Shown here one piece after another: positions 26,939 through 34,367 of a stretch of DNA of 64,000 nucleotides. The first letter of the stretch is position 1. Each line of letters starts with the position of its first letter. The translations under genes and the position numbers were made by a program. The notes under the pieces were generated by a model. The model did not search any database. It was not told the DNA's origin and saw only the letters and a program-made list of their open reading frames with translations. Location: NCBI RefSeq assembly GCF_027912535.1, contig NZ_CP115465.1:479001-543000 (forward strand). Reading direction: 5' to 3'. The stretch comes from Brevundimonas sp. NIBR11 (lineage in GTDB: Bacteria > Pseudomonadota > Alphaproteobacteria > Caulobacterales > Caulobacteraceae).

Positions 26939-28099
26939 ATGGAATTTTGGCCCATGCGGCGACGGGCGCGCCGAGCCGATGCGCTGCCCGAAACCAAGTC
27001 CAGTCGCGCGGGGCCGCTGATCGCCCTGACTGGTTCGGGACGGGCCCGCTGGACGCCGCGCGACTACGCCAGTTTGGCGATCGAGGGGTTCGGCAAAAAC
27101 GCCGTGGCCTATCGCTGCGTGCGGATGATCGCCGAGGCCGCCGCATCGGCGCCGCTGATCGTGTTCGTCGAGCAGATGCGAGACGACGAGCATCCGGCTG
27201 CGCGACTGCTGAGAAAGCCGAACCCGGAACAGTCGGGGTCGGAGTGGTTGGAGGGCCTCTACGGCGCCTTGCAGACGTCGGGCAACGCCTATGTCGAGGC
27301 GGTCGGCGAAGAGACGCCGGGCGAGTTGTGGAGCCTGAGACCGGATCGGGTGCGGATCGTGCCGGGGGCGGCTGGCTGGCCCGAGGCGTATGAATATGCG
27401 GTCGGCGGACGGTCGGTGCGCATCGCGCGGGAGGCGGACGGCTGGATGCCGGTGATGCAGCTGAAGTTGTTTCATCCTACGGACGATCACTATGGGTTCT
27501 CGCCTCTGGAGGCGGCCGCCTTCGCGATCGATGTGCACAACAGTTCCGGGGCATGGAACAAGGCGCTGCTGGATAATGCGGCCCGGCCGTCCGGGGCGCT
27601 GGTCTATTCGTCGAAGGATGGGGAGCGGCTGAGCGACGCACAGTTCGCGGTGCTGAAGGCGGAACTGGGCGAGGCGCACCAGGGGGCGGCGAACGCCGGG
27701 CGGCCGCTGGTGCTGGAGGGCGGGCTGGATTGGAAGCCGATGTCGATGACGCCGGCGGACATGGACTTCATCGCCGGCAAGCACGCAGCGGCGCGGGAAA
27801 TCGCCCTGGCGTTCGGGGTTCCGCCCCAGCTGCTGGGCATTCCGGGGGACGCGACCTACGCCAACTACCGCGAGGCCAATGCGGCTTTCTGGCGGGGAAC
27901 GGTGATCCCGTTGGCGCGAAAGACGGCGGGCGCCCTGACCGGATGGCTGGGCGGGCGGTTCGAGGGCATTCGGGTCGAGCCTGATCTCGACGCCGTTCCG
28001 GCGCTGCAGCCCGAGCGAGACGCGCTGTGGGCGAGACTGTCGGCGGCGAACTTCCTGACCGACGAGGAGCGGCGGCGGATGGCAGGGGTCGGCGCGTGA
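26939..28099 (+). CDS. GTA portal protein (gp3, HK97 family)
   Basis: A 386-residue portal that forms the dodecameric ring through which DNA enters and leaves the head. Family blocks: NAVAYRCVRMIAEAAASAPL, LLRKPNPEQSGSEWLEGLYG, TSGNAYVEAV, FHPTDDHYGFSPLEAA and FGVPPQLLGIPGDATYANYREA. ATG 26939 has CTGGAG upstream; the frame is open earlier but overlaps the hairpin region. It starts a long run of overlapping GTA genes; its stop overlaps the next ATG by one base. Confidence 0.93.
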   Translation: MEFWPMRRRARRADALPETKSSRAGPLIALTGSGRARWTPRDYASLAIEGFGKNAVAYRCVRMIAEAAASAPLIVFVEQMRDDEHPAARLLRKPNPEQSGSEWLEGLYGALQTSGNAYVEAVGEETPGELWSLRPDRVRIVPGAAGWPEAYEYAVGGRSVRIAREADGWMPVMQLKLFHPTDDHYGFSPLEAAAFAIDVHNSSGAWNKALLDNAARPSGALVYSSKDGERLSDAQFAVLKAELGEAHQGAANAGRPLVLEGGLDWKPMSMTPADMDFIAGKHAAAREIALAFGVPPQLLGIPGDATYANYREANAAFWRGTVIPLARKTAGALTGWLGGRFEGIRVEPDLDAVPALQPERDALWARLSAANFLTDEERRRMAGVGA

Positions 28100-28326
28100 T
28101 GGATGATGTGAAGAAGACGGCGACGGCGCTGGGGGTGGCGCTTCTGCTCCAAACTGTCGGCGGTCTGGTCTGGGCCGGCGGCGCGGCGGCGCGGATCGCG
28201 ACGCTGGAGGAACGGGTCGGCGAGCAGAGACTGGTGGCCGAACGGCTGGCGCGGTTGGAGGAGCAGGGCGTGGCGACGCGGGCGGCGTTGGCCCGGGTCG
28301 AGAACCGTCTGGAGGAGATGCGATGA
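28099..28326 (+). CDS. Small GTA protein, gp3.5-like
   Basis: A 75-residue protein with one hydrophobic segment (about 9-28) followed by a coiled coil (LEERVGEQRLVAERLARLEEQG). It sits between portal and protease, as gp3.5 does in RcGTA, overlapping both (TGATG and ATGA). Function unknown; it may be a membrane-anchored or assembly factor. Confidence 0.7.
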   Translation: MDDVKKTATALGVALLLQTVGGLVWAGGAAARIATLEERVGEQRLVAERLARLEEQGVATRAALARVENRLEEMR

Positions 28327-28802
28327 GGGGCGAGGGTCAAGAGCCGAGGGTCGAGGAAGGCAGTGGGGTGGAGGTTTCGACCCTCGACCCTCGGCCATCG
28401 ACCCTATCCATCCACGGCTATGCCTCACTTTGGGGCGTGGCGGACCTGAACGGCGATGTGCTCTCCAGGGGCGCGTTCGCCGACAGTCTGAAGCAAAGGG
28501 GGGCGAGCGGCGTGCGAATGCTGCACCAGCATGAGAGCCGCGCTGTCGTCGGGGTCTGGGACGAGATCGTCGAGGACGACCAGGGCCTGTTCGTGCGCGG
28601 CCGGATCGCCGACTGGTCTGCGGAGGCGCGCTATGCCCAAGCGCTGAGCCGAGCGGGGGCGCTGGACGGCCTTTCGATCGGCTTTCGCGCCGCGAAGGCG
28701 AGGCGGGAAGGGCGGCTGAGGGTGCTGAGCGGCGTGGAACTCTGGGAGGTGTCGTTGGTGACATTCCCGATGTTGCCGGGGGCGCGGTTCAGAACGACCT
28801 GA
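28323..28802 (+). CDS. GTA prohead protease (gp4, HK97 family)
   Basis: A 159-residue serine protease that cleaves the capsid delta domain during maturation. The catalytic region is visible: His in MLHQHESRAVVG (68 or 70) and Ser118 in DGLSIGFRA. The first ~28 residues are a low-complexity insertion encoded by a 12-bp inverted repeat (28344-28394). The start overlaps the stop of the gp3.5-like gene (ATGA). The core begins at LSIHGYASLWGVADLNGDV. Confidence 0.9.
   Translation: MRGEGQEPRVEEGSGVEVSTLDPRPSTLSIHGYASLWGVADLNGDVLSRGAFADSLKQRGASGVRMLHQHESRAVVGVWDEIVEDDQGLFVRGRIADWSAEARYAQALSRAGALDGLSIGFRAAKARREGRLRVLSGVELWEVSLVTFPMLPGARFRTT
28344..28394. repeat. 12-bp inverted repeat within the protease N-terminus
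   Basis: CCGAGGGTCGAG (28344-28355) and CTCGACCCTCGG (28383-28394) are perfect inverted arms, built from a GAGGGTC/GACCCTC heptamer that also occurs at 28331. It encodes the non-conserved DPRPSTL stretch. It looks like a short repetitive insertion inside a gene. Confidence 0.6.
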
Positions 28803-28841
28803 TCAAGACCTGACAAAGACTTCCCGGTCGCCCATCGCGGC

Positions 28842-28871
28842 GCCGGAGGGCGGAGGAGTGCGGCCTCCGGC
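28842..28871 (+). other. Hairpin upstream of the capsid gene
   Basis: GCCGGAGG (28842-28849) pairs with CCTCCGGC (28864-28871) around 14 nt, followed by CCGCTCCATTTTC. It is either a leaky terminator or an mRNA processing/stability element 24 nt before the capsid start. Confidence 0.45.
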
Positions 28872-28894
28872 CCGCTCCATTTTCAACTGGAGAC

Positions 28895-30124
28895 ATGATG
28901 AAAGAGACCAAACAGGCTTCCGCCTCGCCGGAAGCGCGCGCCGCCATGCACGAGATGATGGCGGCGTTCGAGGCGTTCAAAGGGGCCAACGACGCCCGGC
29001 TGAGCGAGATCGAGAAGAAGGCCTCGGCTGACACGTTGCTGGAGGAGAAGGTGGCGCGCATCGACCAGGCGGTCGGCGCGGCCCAAGCCCGGCTGGATCG
29101 GGCCATGTCGGAGGCGCGCCGTCCGATCATAGGCGGTGAGCCCACCATCGCGGCATCGGCGCCCGAGGCCAAGGCGGCGTTTGAAGGTTACGTGCGGACC
29201 GGACGCGAGCTGGGGCTGGAGATCAAGGCCGGGCTGTCGTCGGCGTCGAGTTCGGGCGGCTATGTCGTGCCGCCGGAGACCGAGCGGGCCATCGAGCGAC
29301 GCCTGATGGCGACCAGTCCGATGCGCGAGATCGCCACGGTCCGGACGGTGGCGTCGGGTGTCTTCAGGAAACCCGTATCGACGGCGGGCATCGCTTCTGG
29401 CTGGGTGGCCGAGACGGCCGCGCGTCCGGAGACGGATCCGGCGACCCTGGCCCTGCTGGAGTTTCCGGCGGCCGATCTCTACGCCAATCCGGCGGCGACG
29501 CAGACCCTGCTGGACGACGCCCTGGTCGATCTGGACGAGTGGCTGGCGAGCGAGGTCGAGGATGCTTTCGCCGCGCAGGAGACGACGGCCTTCGTCACCG
29601 GCGACGGCGTCAATAAGCCCAAGGGCTTCCTCGGCTATTCGATCGTGGCGGATGCGAGCCATGCCTGGGGCGACATCGGCTACGTGTCGTCGGGAGCGGC
29701 GGGCGCGTTCGCGGCGTCCAGCCCGGCCGACAAGCTCATCGATTTGATCTATGCGCCCAAGGCCCAGTTCCGGCCGAACGGACGGTTCGTAATGAACCGA
29801 AAGACGGTCTCGGCCGTACGCAAGTTCAAGGATTCGGACGGCAACTACATCTGGACGCCGGCGACGCGGCCGGGCGAGACGGCAAGCCTGCTGGGCTATC
29901 CGGTGACCGAGATCGAGACGATGCCGGACATCGCCGCGAACAGTCACGCCATCGCGTTCGGCGACTTCCAGCGGGGCTATCTGATCGTAGATCGCGCGGG
30001 CGTGCGGGTGCTGAGGGACCCGTATTCGGCCAAGCCCTATGTGCTGTTCTACACGACCAAGCGGGTGGGCGGCGGCATCCAGAATTTCGACGCCATCAAG
30101 GTGATGAAGTTCAGCGCGAGCTGA
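28895..30124 (+). CDS. GTA major capsid protein (gp5, HK97 fold)
   Basis: A 409-residue HK97-type capsid protein. Residues 1-100 are a charged coiled-coil delta domain expected to be removed by gp4. The mature part has SSASSSGGYVVPPETERAIE, the E-loop and A-domain segments GVNKPKGFLGY, RPNGRFVMNRKTVSAVRKF and GYLIVDRAGVRVLRDPYS. GGAG precedes the double ATG. Hairpins lie on both sides (28842-28871, 30132-30161), and it is the one gene in the cluster not overlapping its neighbours. Confidence 0.93.
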   Translation: MMKETKQASASPEARAAMHEMMAAFEAFKGANDARLSEIEKKASADTLLEEKVARIDQAVGAAQARLDRAMSEARRPIIGGEPTIAASAPEAKAAFEGYVRTGRELGLEIKAGLSSASSSGGYVVPPETERAIERRLMATSPMREIATVRTVASGVFRKPVSTAGIASGWVAETAARPETDPATLALLEFPAADLYANPAATQTLLDDALVDLDEWLASEVEDAFAAQETTAFVTGDGVNKPKGFLGYSIVADASHAWGDIGYVSSGAAGAFAASSPADKLIDLIYAPKAQFRPNGRFVMNRKTVSAVRKFKDSDGNYIWTPATRPGETASLLGYPVTEIETMPDIAANSHAIAFGDFQRGYLIVDRAGVRVLRDPYSAKPYVLFYTTKRVGGGIQNFDAIKVMKFSAS

Positions 30125-30131
30125 CGACGAT

Positions 30132-30161
30132 GGGTTTCCCGCGTATCGGCGCGGGAAACCC
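30132..30161 (+). other. Hairpin immediately after the capsid gene
   Basis: GGGTTTCCCGC (30132-30142) and GCGGGAAACCC (30151-30161) form a perfect 11-bp stem with an 8-nt loop, 7 nt after the capsid stop. There is no T-run, so it may protect or attenuate the transcript and not terminate it fully. Confidence 0.55.
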
Positions 30162-30547
30162 TCGGACGGCGCCGCGCCTGAAGCGCCCCGTCCGAACATC
30201 TGGGCGCCCGCGATGTCGGCCGGGGCAGCCGATCGCTGTCGCTTGCTTCAGCGCCGCGACGCACGGCGCTACCGACTGACGTCATGGGCCTGGCGGCGAA
30301 TGCAGGACCGCTGCCCATGTGGTCGCGCTCCTCCGGAGCCTGCGCACCCGAGAAGTCCATGTTCGAGAGGCTCGCCTCGTCTCCAGCGACCTCGTCCATG
30401 GTTGTTCCGCGAGAGGCCTGAGGCGGCGGGAGGGCGCGTGCCGGCGTGATCTGCGGGGCGGCGCCGAAGGCGGCGGCGATCAAAAACGCGAGCATCCGAC
30501 AATCGCCTTCGACGGACGATTGGACCTCAAACGATGGAGAATTTGAA
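30162..30547. other. Non-coding gap between capsid and head-tail connector
   Basis: Nearly 390 nt without a convincing gene inside an otherwise overlapping operon. Frames on both strands are Arg-rich and of unrecognised type. The last 20 nt hold the ATGGAG ribosome site of the next gene. The gap may hold an internal promoter or remnants of a lost gene. Confidence 0.5.
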
Positions 30548-30814
30548 ATGACCGCACCCGTGAGCCTCACGGAGGCGAAGCTGTTCCTGCGCGTTGAACA
30601 CGAGGCGGAGGACGCGCTGATCCAGACGCTGATCGACGCCGCCAAGGCGCGGGTCGAGGGAGAGGCGGGCCTGAGCCTGACCTCGACGTCGCCCGCGCCG
30701 CTGCGGTTGGCGGTGCTCATGCTGGCGCTGCGTGCCTATGAGCGAGGCGAGGTCGAGATGCCGATCCGGCCGATCGAGGCTTGGATCGCACCGTATCGGG
30801 TGGTGCGCCTGTGA
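30548..30814 (+). CDS. GTA head-tail connector (gp6-like), short
   Basis: An 88-residue helical protein of the phage gp6/HK97 connector type (VSLTEAKLFLRVEHEAEDALIQTLIDAA). It attaches below the portal. As I recall it, gp6 of RcGTA is about twice this length, so this is a compact version closer to phage HK97 gp6. The C-terminal part retains AYERGEVEMP. Its stop overlaps the next start (GTGA). Confidence 0.8.
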   Translation: MTAPVSLTEAKLFLRVEHEAEDALIQTLIDAAKARVEGEAGLSLTSTSPAPLRLAVLMLALRAYERGEVEMPIRPIEAWIAPYRVVRL

Positions 30815-31113
30815 GGATGCTCGCTGAACTGCTCGAGCCCGTCGAGGCGGAGACTCCCTATGGCGGGCGGGTCGTCAGCTACGAGTCTTTGGGGATCGTG
30901 TGGTTAAGGATCGACGCACAGCGACGGCGTGAGCGCACCGAGGCCGGGATCACGTCGGCAGTCGATGTGACGACGGCCGAAACGCGGGCCGATCCCCGCC
31001 TGAGCGAGGGCCGAATGGTCCGGTTCGGCGGCGGAGACTGGGTGATCGCGAGCTTGAACGGCGATCCGGATCGGCCCGGACGCATCTTTCTGAATATCGA
31101 GAGGACGCGATGA
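30811..31113 (+). CDS. GTA head-tail adaptor (gp7)
   Basis: A 100-residue beta-rich head closure/adaptor protein. Family pattern: LLEPVEAETPYGGRVVSYES, VWLRIDAQRRRE and a final GDWVIASLNGDPDRPGRIFLN. GTG 30811 gives the GTGA overlap with gp6; ATG 30817 is the alternative. Its stop overlaps gp8 (ATGA). Confidence 0.82.
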   Translation: MRMLAELLEPVEAETPYGGRVVSYESLGIVWLRIDAQRRRERTEAGITSAVDVTTAETRADPRLSEGRMVRFGGGDWVIASLNGDPDRPGRIFLNIERTR

Positions 31114-31517
31114 GCGGACATGACACGGCGCTCCAGAAGGCGCTGATCGCGCATCTGCGAGCGGACACGGCGCTGCAGGCGCTGCTGGGCGATCCGGCGC
31201 GGATTTGGGACCAGGCCCCGCGGGGGGCGGGCTATCCGCATCTCCTGATCGGGCGGTCGGAGACCAAACCGGTCGAGGCGGACGGATGCGGGGTCGAGCA
31301 TGCGCTGACCCTCCGCTGTTCTTCCCGGTTCGAGGGGACGCAAGAGGCCAAGGCGATCTGCGCGGCCGTACGGACAGCGGTTCACGAGGCGGTGCTGGAG
31401 GCGGACGGGGTCCGCACCGTGTCGCTGCGGGCGACCTACACCGACGTGTTCCGCTCCAGCGATCACAGACGGGTCTGGGGCGTGATCCGCGTCCGGGCCG
31501 TCACCGAAGACTTCTGA
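31110..31517 (+). CDS. GTA tail terminator-like protein (gp8, DUF3168)
   Basis: A 135-residue DUF3168 protein. Visible features: ALQKALIAHLRADTALQALLG, PHLLIGRSETKP, EGTQEAKAICAAVRTAVHEA and a beta-rich end. It corresponds to gp8, placed between head adaptor and tail tube. Coupled to gp7 by ATGA; 13 nt before gp9. Confidence 0.85.
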   Translation: MSGHDTALQKALIAHLRADTALQALLGDPARIWDQAPRGAGYPHLLIGRSETKPVEADGCGVEHALTLRCSSRFEGTQEAKAICAAVRTAVHEAVLEADGVRTVSLRATYTDVFRSSDHRRVWGVIRVRAVTEDF

Positions 31518-31530
31518 GGGGAGACAGGAC

Positions 31531-31941
31531 ATGGCCGCACAGCGCGGGAAGGACATTCTGCTGAAGATCGAGAGTGGGCCCGGCGTGTTCACGACGGTCG
31601 CCGGCCTGAGGGCGCGAACGATCTCGCTGAACGCGAAGACGGTCGAAGCGACGGACGCCGACAGCGCCGGGCGCTGGCGGGAGTTGCTGGGCGGGGCGGG
31701 GGTGAAGTCGGCGGCGGTGTCAGGTCAGGGCATCTTTCGCGACGCGGCGTCGGACGCCGTGATCCGCGAGGCCTTTTTCGACCAGGCGCTGAAGACCTGG
31801 CGATTGATCGTGCCTGACTTCGGGGTGCTGGAAGGTCCTTTCCTGGTCTCGGCTCTGGAGTACGCCGGCGACCACGAAGGCGAGGCGACGTTCGCGATCA
31901 GCCTGGCCAGCGGAGGCGCGGTGGCGTTCAGCGCAGTATGA
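31531..31941 (+). CDS. GTA major tail (tube) protein (gp9)
   Basis: A 136-residue tail tube subunit of the TP901-1/gp9 type: MAAQRGKDILLKIESGPG, TVAGLRARTISLNAKTVEATDADS, WRELLGGAGVKSAAVSGQGIF and VSALEYAGDHEGEATFAISL. It stacks in rings around the tape measure. GGAGACAGGAC precedes ATG 31531. Its stop overlaps gp10 (ATGA). Confidence 0.9.
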   Translation: MAAQRGKDILLKIESGPGVFTTVAGLRARTISLNAKTVEATDADSAGRWRELLGGAGVKSAAVSGQGIFRDAASDAVIREAFFDQALKTWRLIVPDFGVLEGPFLVSALEYAGDHEGEATFAISLASGGAVAFSAV

Positions 31942-32237
31942 CCGGCGCCAACGGCGTCCGTGGCGAGGCCGTGATCGTGCTGGCCGGGGCGGAACGGAGG
32001 TTGTGTCTGACTCTGGGCGCGCTGGCGGAGATCGAAACGGCTCTGGGCGTGTCCGGCGTCGATGCCTTGGCTGAGCGGATGCGGGCCTTATCGGCGCAAG
32101 ACCTGATGGCGGTGCTGGCGGCGCTGCTGCGGGGCGGAGGCGAGCCAGCGCTGGCGGGCGGACTGACCGAAGCGGCGATCAACCCGATCGAAGCCGCCGA
32201 CGCGGTGGCCATCGCGTTCAGGGCTGCCGGTGGGTGA
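31938..32237 (+). CDS. GTA tail assembly chaperone-like protein (gp10)
   Basis: A 99-residue GTA-family gp10 protein: GEAVIVLAGAERRLCLTLGALAEIETALG, then a helical C-terminus. It resembles the tail assembly chaperones placed just before the tape measure in siphophages. It overlaps the following small gene by 8 nt, and that gene is in the +1 frame. Confidence 0.85.
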   Translation: MTGANGVRGEAVIVLAGAERRLCLTLGALAEIETALGVSGVDALAERMRALSAQDLMAVLAALLRGGGEPALAGGLTEAAINPIEAADAVAIAFRAAGG

Positions 32238-32421
32238 GGCGACGCCTTGGGCGGCGATGCTCCGGCTGGGCGCGTCCTTGGGCCTGACGCCGAACGCGTT
32301 CTGGCGGCTGTCCTTGTCGGAATGGCGGATGCTGACGGAAGTCACACCGGCAGGCGTGCCTTTGGCGCGCGGTGAGTTCGAGCACTTGATGGCGACATGG
32401 CCGGATGGAGAGATGCGATGA
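32230..32421 (+). CDS. Small phage tail assembly chaperone (gp10.1, rcc01693-like)
   Basis: A 63-residue protein with PWAAMLRLGASLGLTPNAFW and SLSEWRMLTEV, the signature of the rcc01693/DUF2376 family found between gp10 and the tape measure. Start GTG 32230; it overlaps gp10 by 8 nt and the tape measure by 4 (ATGA). It could work as a second chaperone subunit, equivalent to the GT product made by frameshifting in phages. Confidence 0.82.
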   Translation: MGEATPWAAMLRLGASLGLTPNAFWRLSLSEWRMLTEVTPAGVPLARGEFEHLMATWPDGEMR

Positions 32422-32951
32422 GCGATGATTATCGGCCGGACGCGCTGGATGCAGTGCCCGCACGGGCTGCCGAAGCGGCGGCGGCGATGGAGGCGCTGAG
32501 GGATCCGGCGGAACGCGCGGCGGCCTCCATCGAGGAGGCGTTCGGGCGGGCGGGAGCCAGTCTGACACGCTCATTGGCTCGGGCTGCAGCGGACGGCGAA
32601 GTCAGCCTAGCCGAGCTGGCGCGGGCTGTCCTGGGCGCAGTCGGTGCGGGGCTGGGCGGATCGGGCGGCGGTCTGGGAGCGGCGATCGCGCAGGCGGTCG
32701 CCGGCGTCGTCGGTTTCGGAGGCGCGCGCGCCGACGGCGGCGCCGTCCTGGGCGGCGGGGCTTATCTGGTCGGAGAACGGGGGCCGGAGATGTTTCGACC
32801 GCATGGCTCCGGCGTGATCGAGAGCGCGGGAGGCCCCGGCGTGACCGTGAATGTCACCGTCGACGGCGGGGCGCCGGCGCTGCTGAGGTCCGAGGCGCAG
32901 ATCGCCCAGTTGCTGGCCCGGGCCGCCGCGCTGGGGGCGCGACGGCTGTAG
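32418..32951 (+). CDS. GTA tape measure protein (gp11), short
   Basis: A 177-residue tape measure, short as is usual for GTA tails. N-terminal helices (AEAAAAMEALRDPAERAAASIEEAF in parts), a Gly/Ala-rich hydrophobic stretch (LGGSGGGLGAAIAQAVAGVV) and the conserved end GAYLVGERGPEMFRPHGSG. ATG 32418 overlaps the preceding stop (ATGA). It is the last plus-strand gene before an opposite-strand insertion. Confidence 0.85.
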   Translation: MSDDYRPDALDAVPARAAEAAAAMEALRDPAERAAASIEEAFGRAGASLTRSLARAAADGEVSLAELARAVLGAVGAGLGGSGGGLGAAIAQAVAGVVGFGGARADGGAVLGGGAYLVGERGPEMFRPHGSGVIESAGGPGVTVNVTVDGGAPALLRSEAQIAQLLARAAALGARRL

Positions 32952-32961
32952 GTCGAATGGC

Positions 32962-33648
32962 TTATTCGCCCTTGGGATTGGCGCCGAAGCGGTTGTCGCC
33001 ACGCTGGCTTTCGGAGATGCCGATCCAGAGAAGGAAACCGAGTTGCAGCAGGCAGATGATGCCCAGGATGCCGAGCGAAGGGCCGATCAGGGCCATGATG
33101 GCCGCCGGGTCCTCGTTTTCGATGGCGGTGTAGTTGGTCATGAGGGCCGCCCCGACGGACACGAATATCGCGACCAGAGCGACCATCCCCGCGACAAATG
33201 GGATGGCGGCGAGCCAGCCTGTCTGACCCATGTCGTGCAGGCGCTTCACCGTGATGGCGAGATTGGGCCAGATCAACGCGAGCGACACTAGAGGGCCCAG
33301 AAACGGAATCCAGCCCGCGACGACGCCGATGCCAAGGCAGATCAGCCAGCCAATCCAGAAGTGCGACCGGCGCATCCGGCCCTGGAAAGAAAAAAGAGCG
33401 GTCTTGAAGTCGAAACCGTCGACGGGGACGCCGGGGGTCGGCGACGGTGCGGGGGGAGCGGGGGCCGCGGCCAGCAGCATGATGTTTGTGGCCTCTCCGG
33501 CGACTGGCACGAAATCGACGCGCAGGCCCGCCGAGACAGCGGCGGGCGGAGACACCGCTTCGCGGCCAAAGGTATAGCGGATGCCGTCGTCGCCGGAGAT
33601 GAGACCGGCGCCGGAGGCGTCGTCGAAGCTGAGAATCTGACCGCGCAT
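32962..33648 (-). CDS. DUF805 membrane protein with N-terminal cold-shock-like domain
   Basis: A 228-residue protein on the strand opposite to the GTA genes. Residues 1-65 resemble a cold-shock/OB domain (MRGQILSFDDASGAGLISGDDGI in parts, VDFVPV). After a Pro-rich linker come four or so membrane helices of DUF805 (FSFQGRMRRSHFWIGW, LHDMGQTGW). Start ATG 33648 begins the OB domain. It lies between gp11 and gp12, with only 10 nt to gp11, so it interrupts the conserved tail order. Function unknown; not a known GTA component. Confidence 0.8.
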   Translation of the reverse strand: MRGQILSFDDASGAGLISGDDGIRYTFGREAVSPPAAVSAGLRVDFVPVAGEATNIMLLAAAPAPPAPSPTPGVPVDGFDFKTALFSFQGRMRRSHFWIGWLICLGIGVVAGWIPFLGPLVSLALIWPNLAITVKRLHDMGQTGWLAAIPFVAGMVALVAIFVSVGAALMTNYTAIENEDPAAIMALIGPSLGILGIICLLQLGFLLWIGISESQRGDNRFGANPKGE

Positions 33649-33748
33649 TGAGACTGGGGCTCCCCGTGTCGACGACCAGGGAGCGGCCGCCTTCGGCGCG
33701 AGACTGGACGAGCGGTGCTCGCCCGACAAGTGAAACAGGAGTGACGGC

Positions 33749-34366
33749 ATGGCCTTTCACGAGGTGCGCCTGCCTGCGCGGCTGGCGTTCGGATCGACGG
33801 GCGGGGTGGAGCGACGTACCGATGTCGTCACCCTCGCATCCGGATATGAGCGGCGATCAACGCCTTGGGCGATGGGGCGCAGGCGCTATCTGATCGGGTC
33901 AAACCTGAGATCGCTCGCTGATATGGCGGAACTGACCGCATTTTTTGAGGCGCGGCGTGGGCGGCTATATGGGTTCCGTTTCAAGGACTTCGCCGATTTC
34001 GCGTCCTGCGAACCGGGCGGGACGCCCACGGCTGCGGATCAGATTCTCGGTGTCGGCGGCGGGGGACGGACCACATTTCCACTGACGAAGGCCTATGGCG
34101 ATCTCAAGCGGCCGATTCGAAAGCCCGTCGAGGGGTCGGTGTCCGTGGCCATCGGGGGCGTGGAACTGGCCGCCGAAGCTTACTCGGTTGATGTGACGAT
34201 GGGACTGGTGGTTCTGGATTCGGCGCCAGGCGCCGGCGTGACCGTGACGGCCGGCTTTCAGTTCGACACACCGGTCCGGTTCGACGCGGACCGACTGGAG
34301 GTGACCCTGGAAACCTTCGGCGCGGGCCGGATGGCGGCGATCCCGCTGATCGAGGTCCGGGTCTGA
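33749..34366 (+). CDS. GTA distal tail protein (gp12, DUF2460)
   Basis: A 205-residue DUF2460 protein: MAFHEVRLPARLAFGSTGG, GRRRYLIGSNLRSLADMAEL, FFEARRGRLYGFRFKDFADF and the ending RMAAIPLIEVRV. It forms the ring joining tail tube and baseplate. CAGGAG precedes ATG 33749. One base separates it from gp13. Confidence 0.93.
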   Translation: MAFHEVRLPARLAFGSTGGVERRTDVVTLASGYERRSTPWAMGRRRYLIGSNLRSLADMAELTAFFEARRGRLYGFRFKDFADFASCEPGGTPTAADQILGVGGGGRTTFPLTKAYGDLKRPIRKPVEGSVSVAIGGVELAAEAYSVDVTMGLVVLDSAPGAGVTVTAGFQFDTPVRFDADRLEVTLETFGAGRMAAIPLIEVRV

Positions 34367-34367
34367 G

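Noticed and set aside
30049..30720. Minus-strand frame across the gap after the capsid gene
   Set aside because: Overlaps two real genes at its ends and has no recognisable domain; the gap is treated as non-coding.
32200..32240. Programmed frameshift joining gp10 and gp10.1
   Set aside because: The genes overlap in the +1 frame, but no slippery heptamer is seen and the second gene has its own GTG start.
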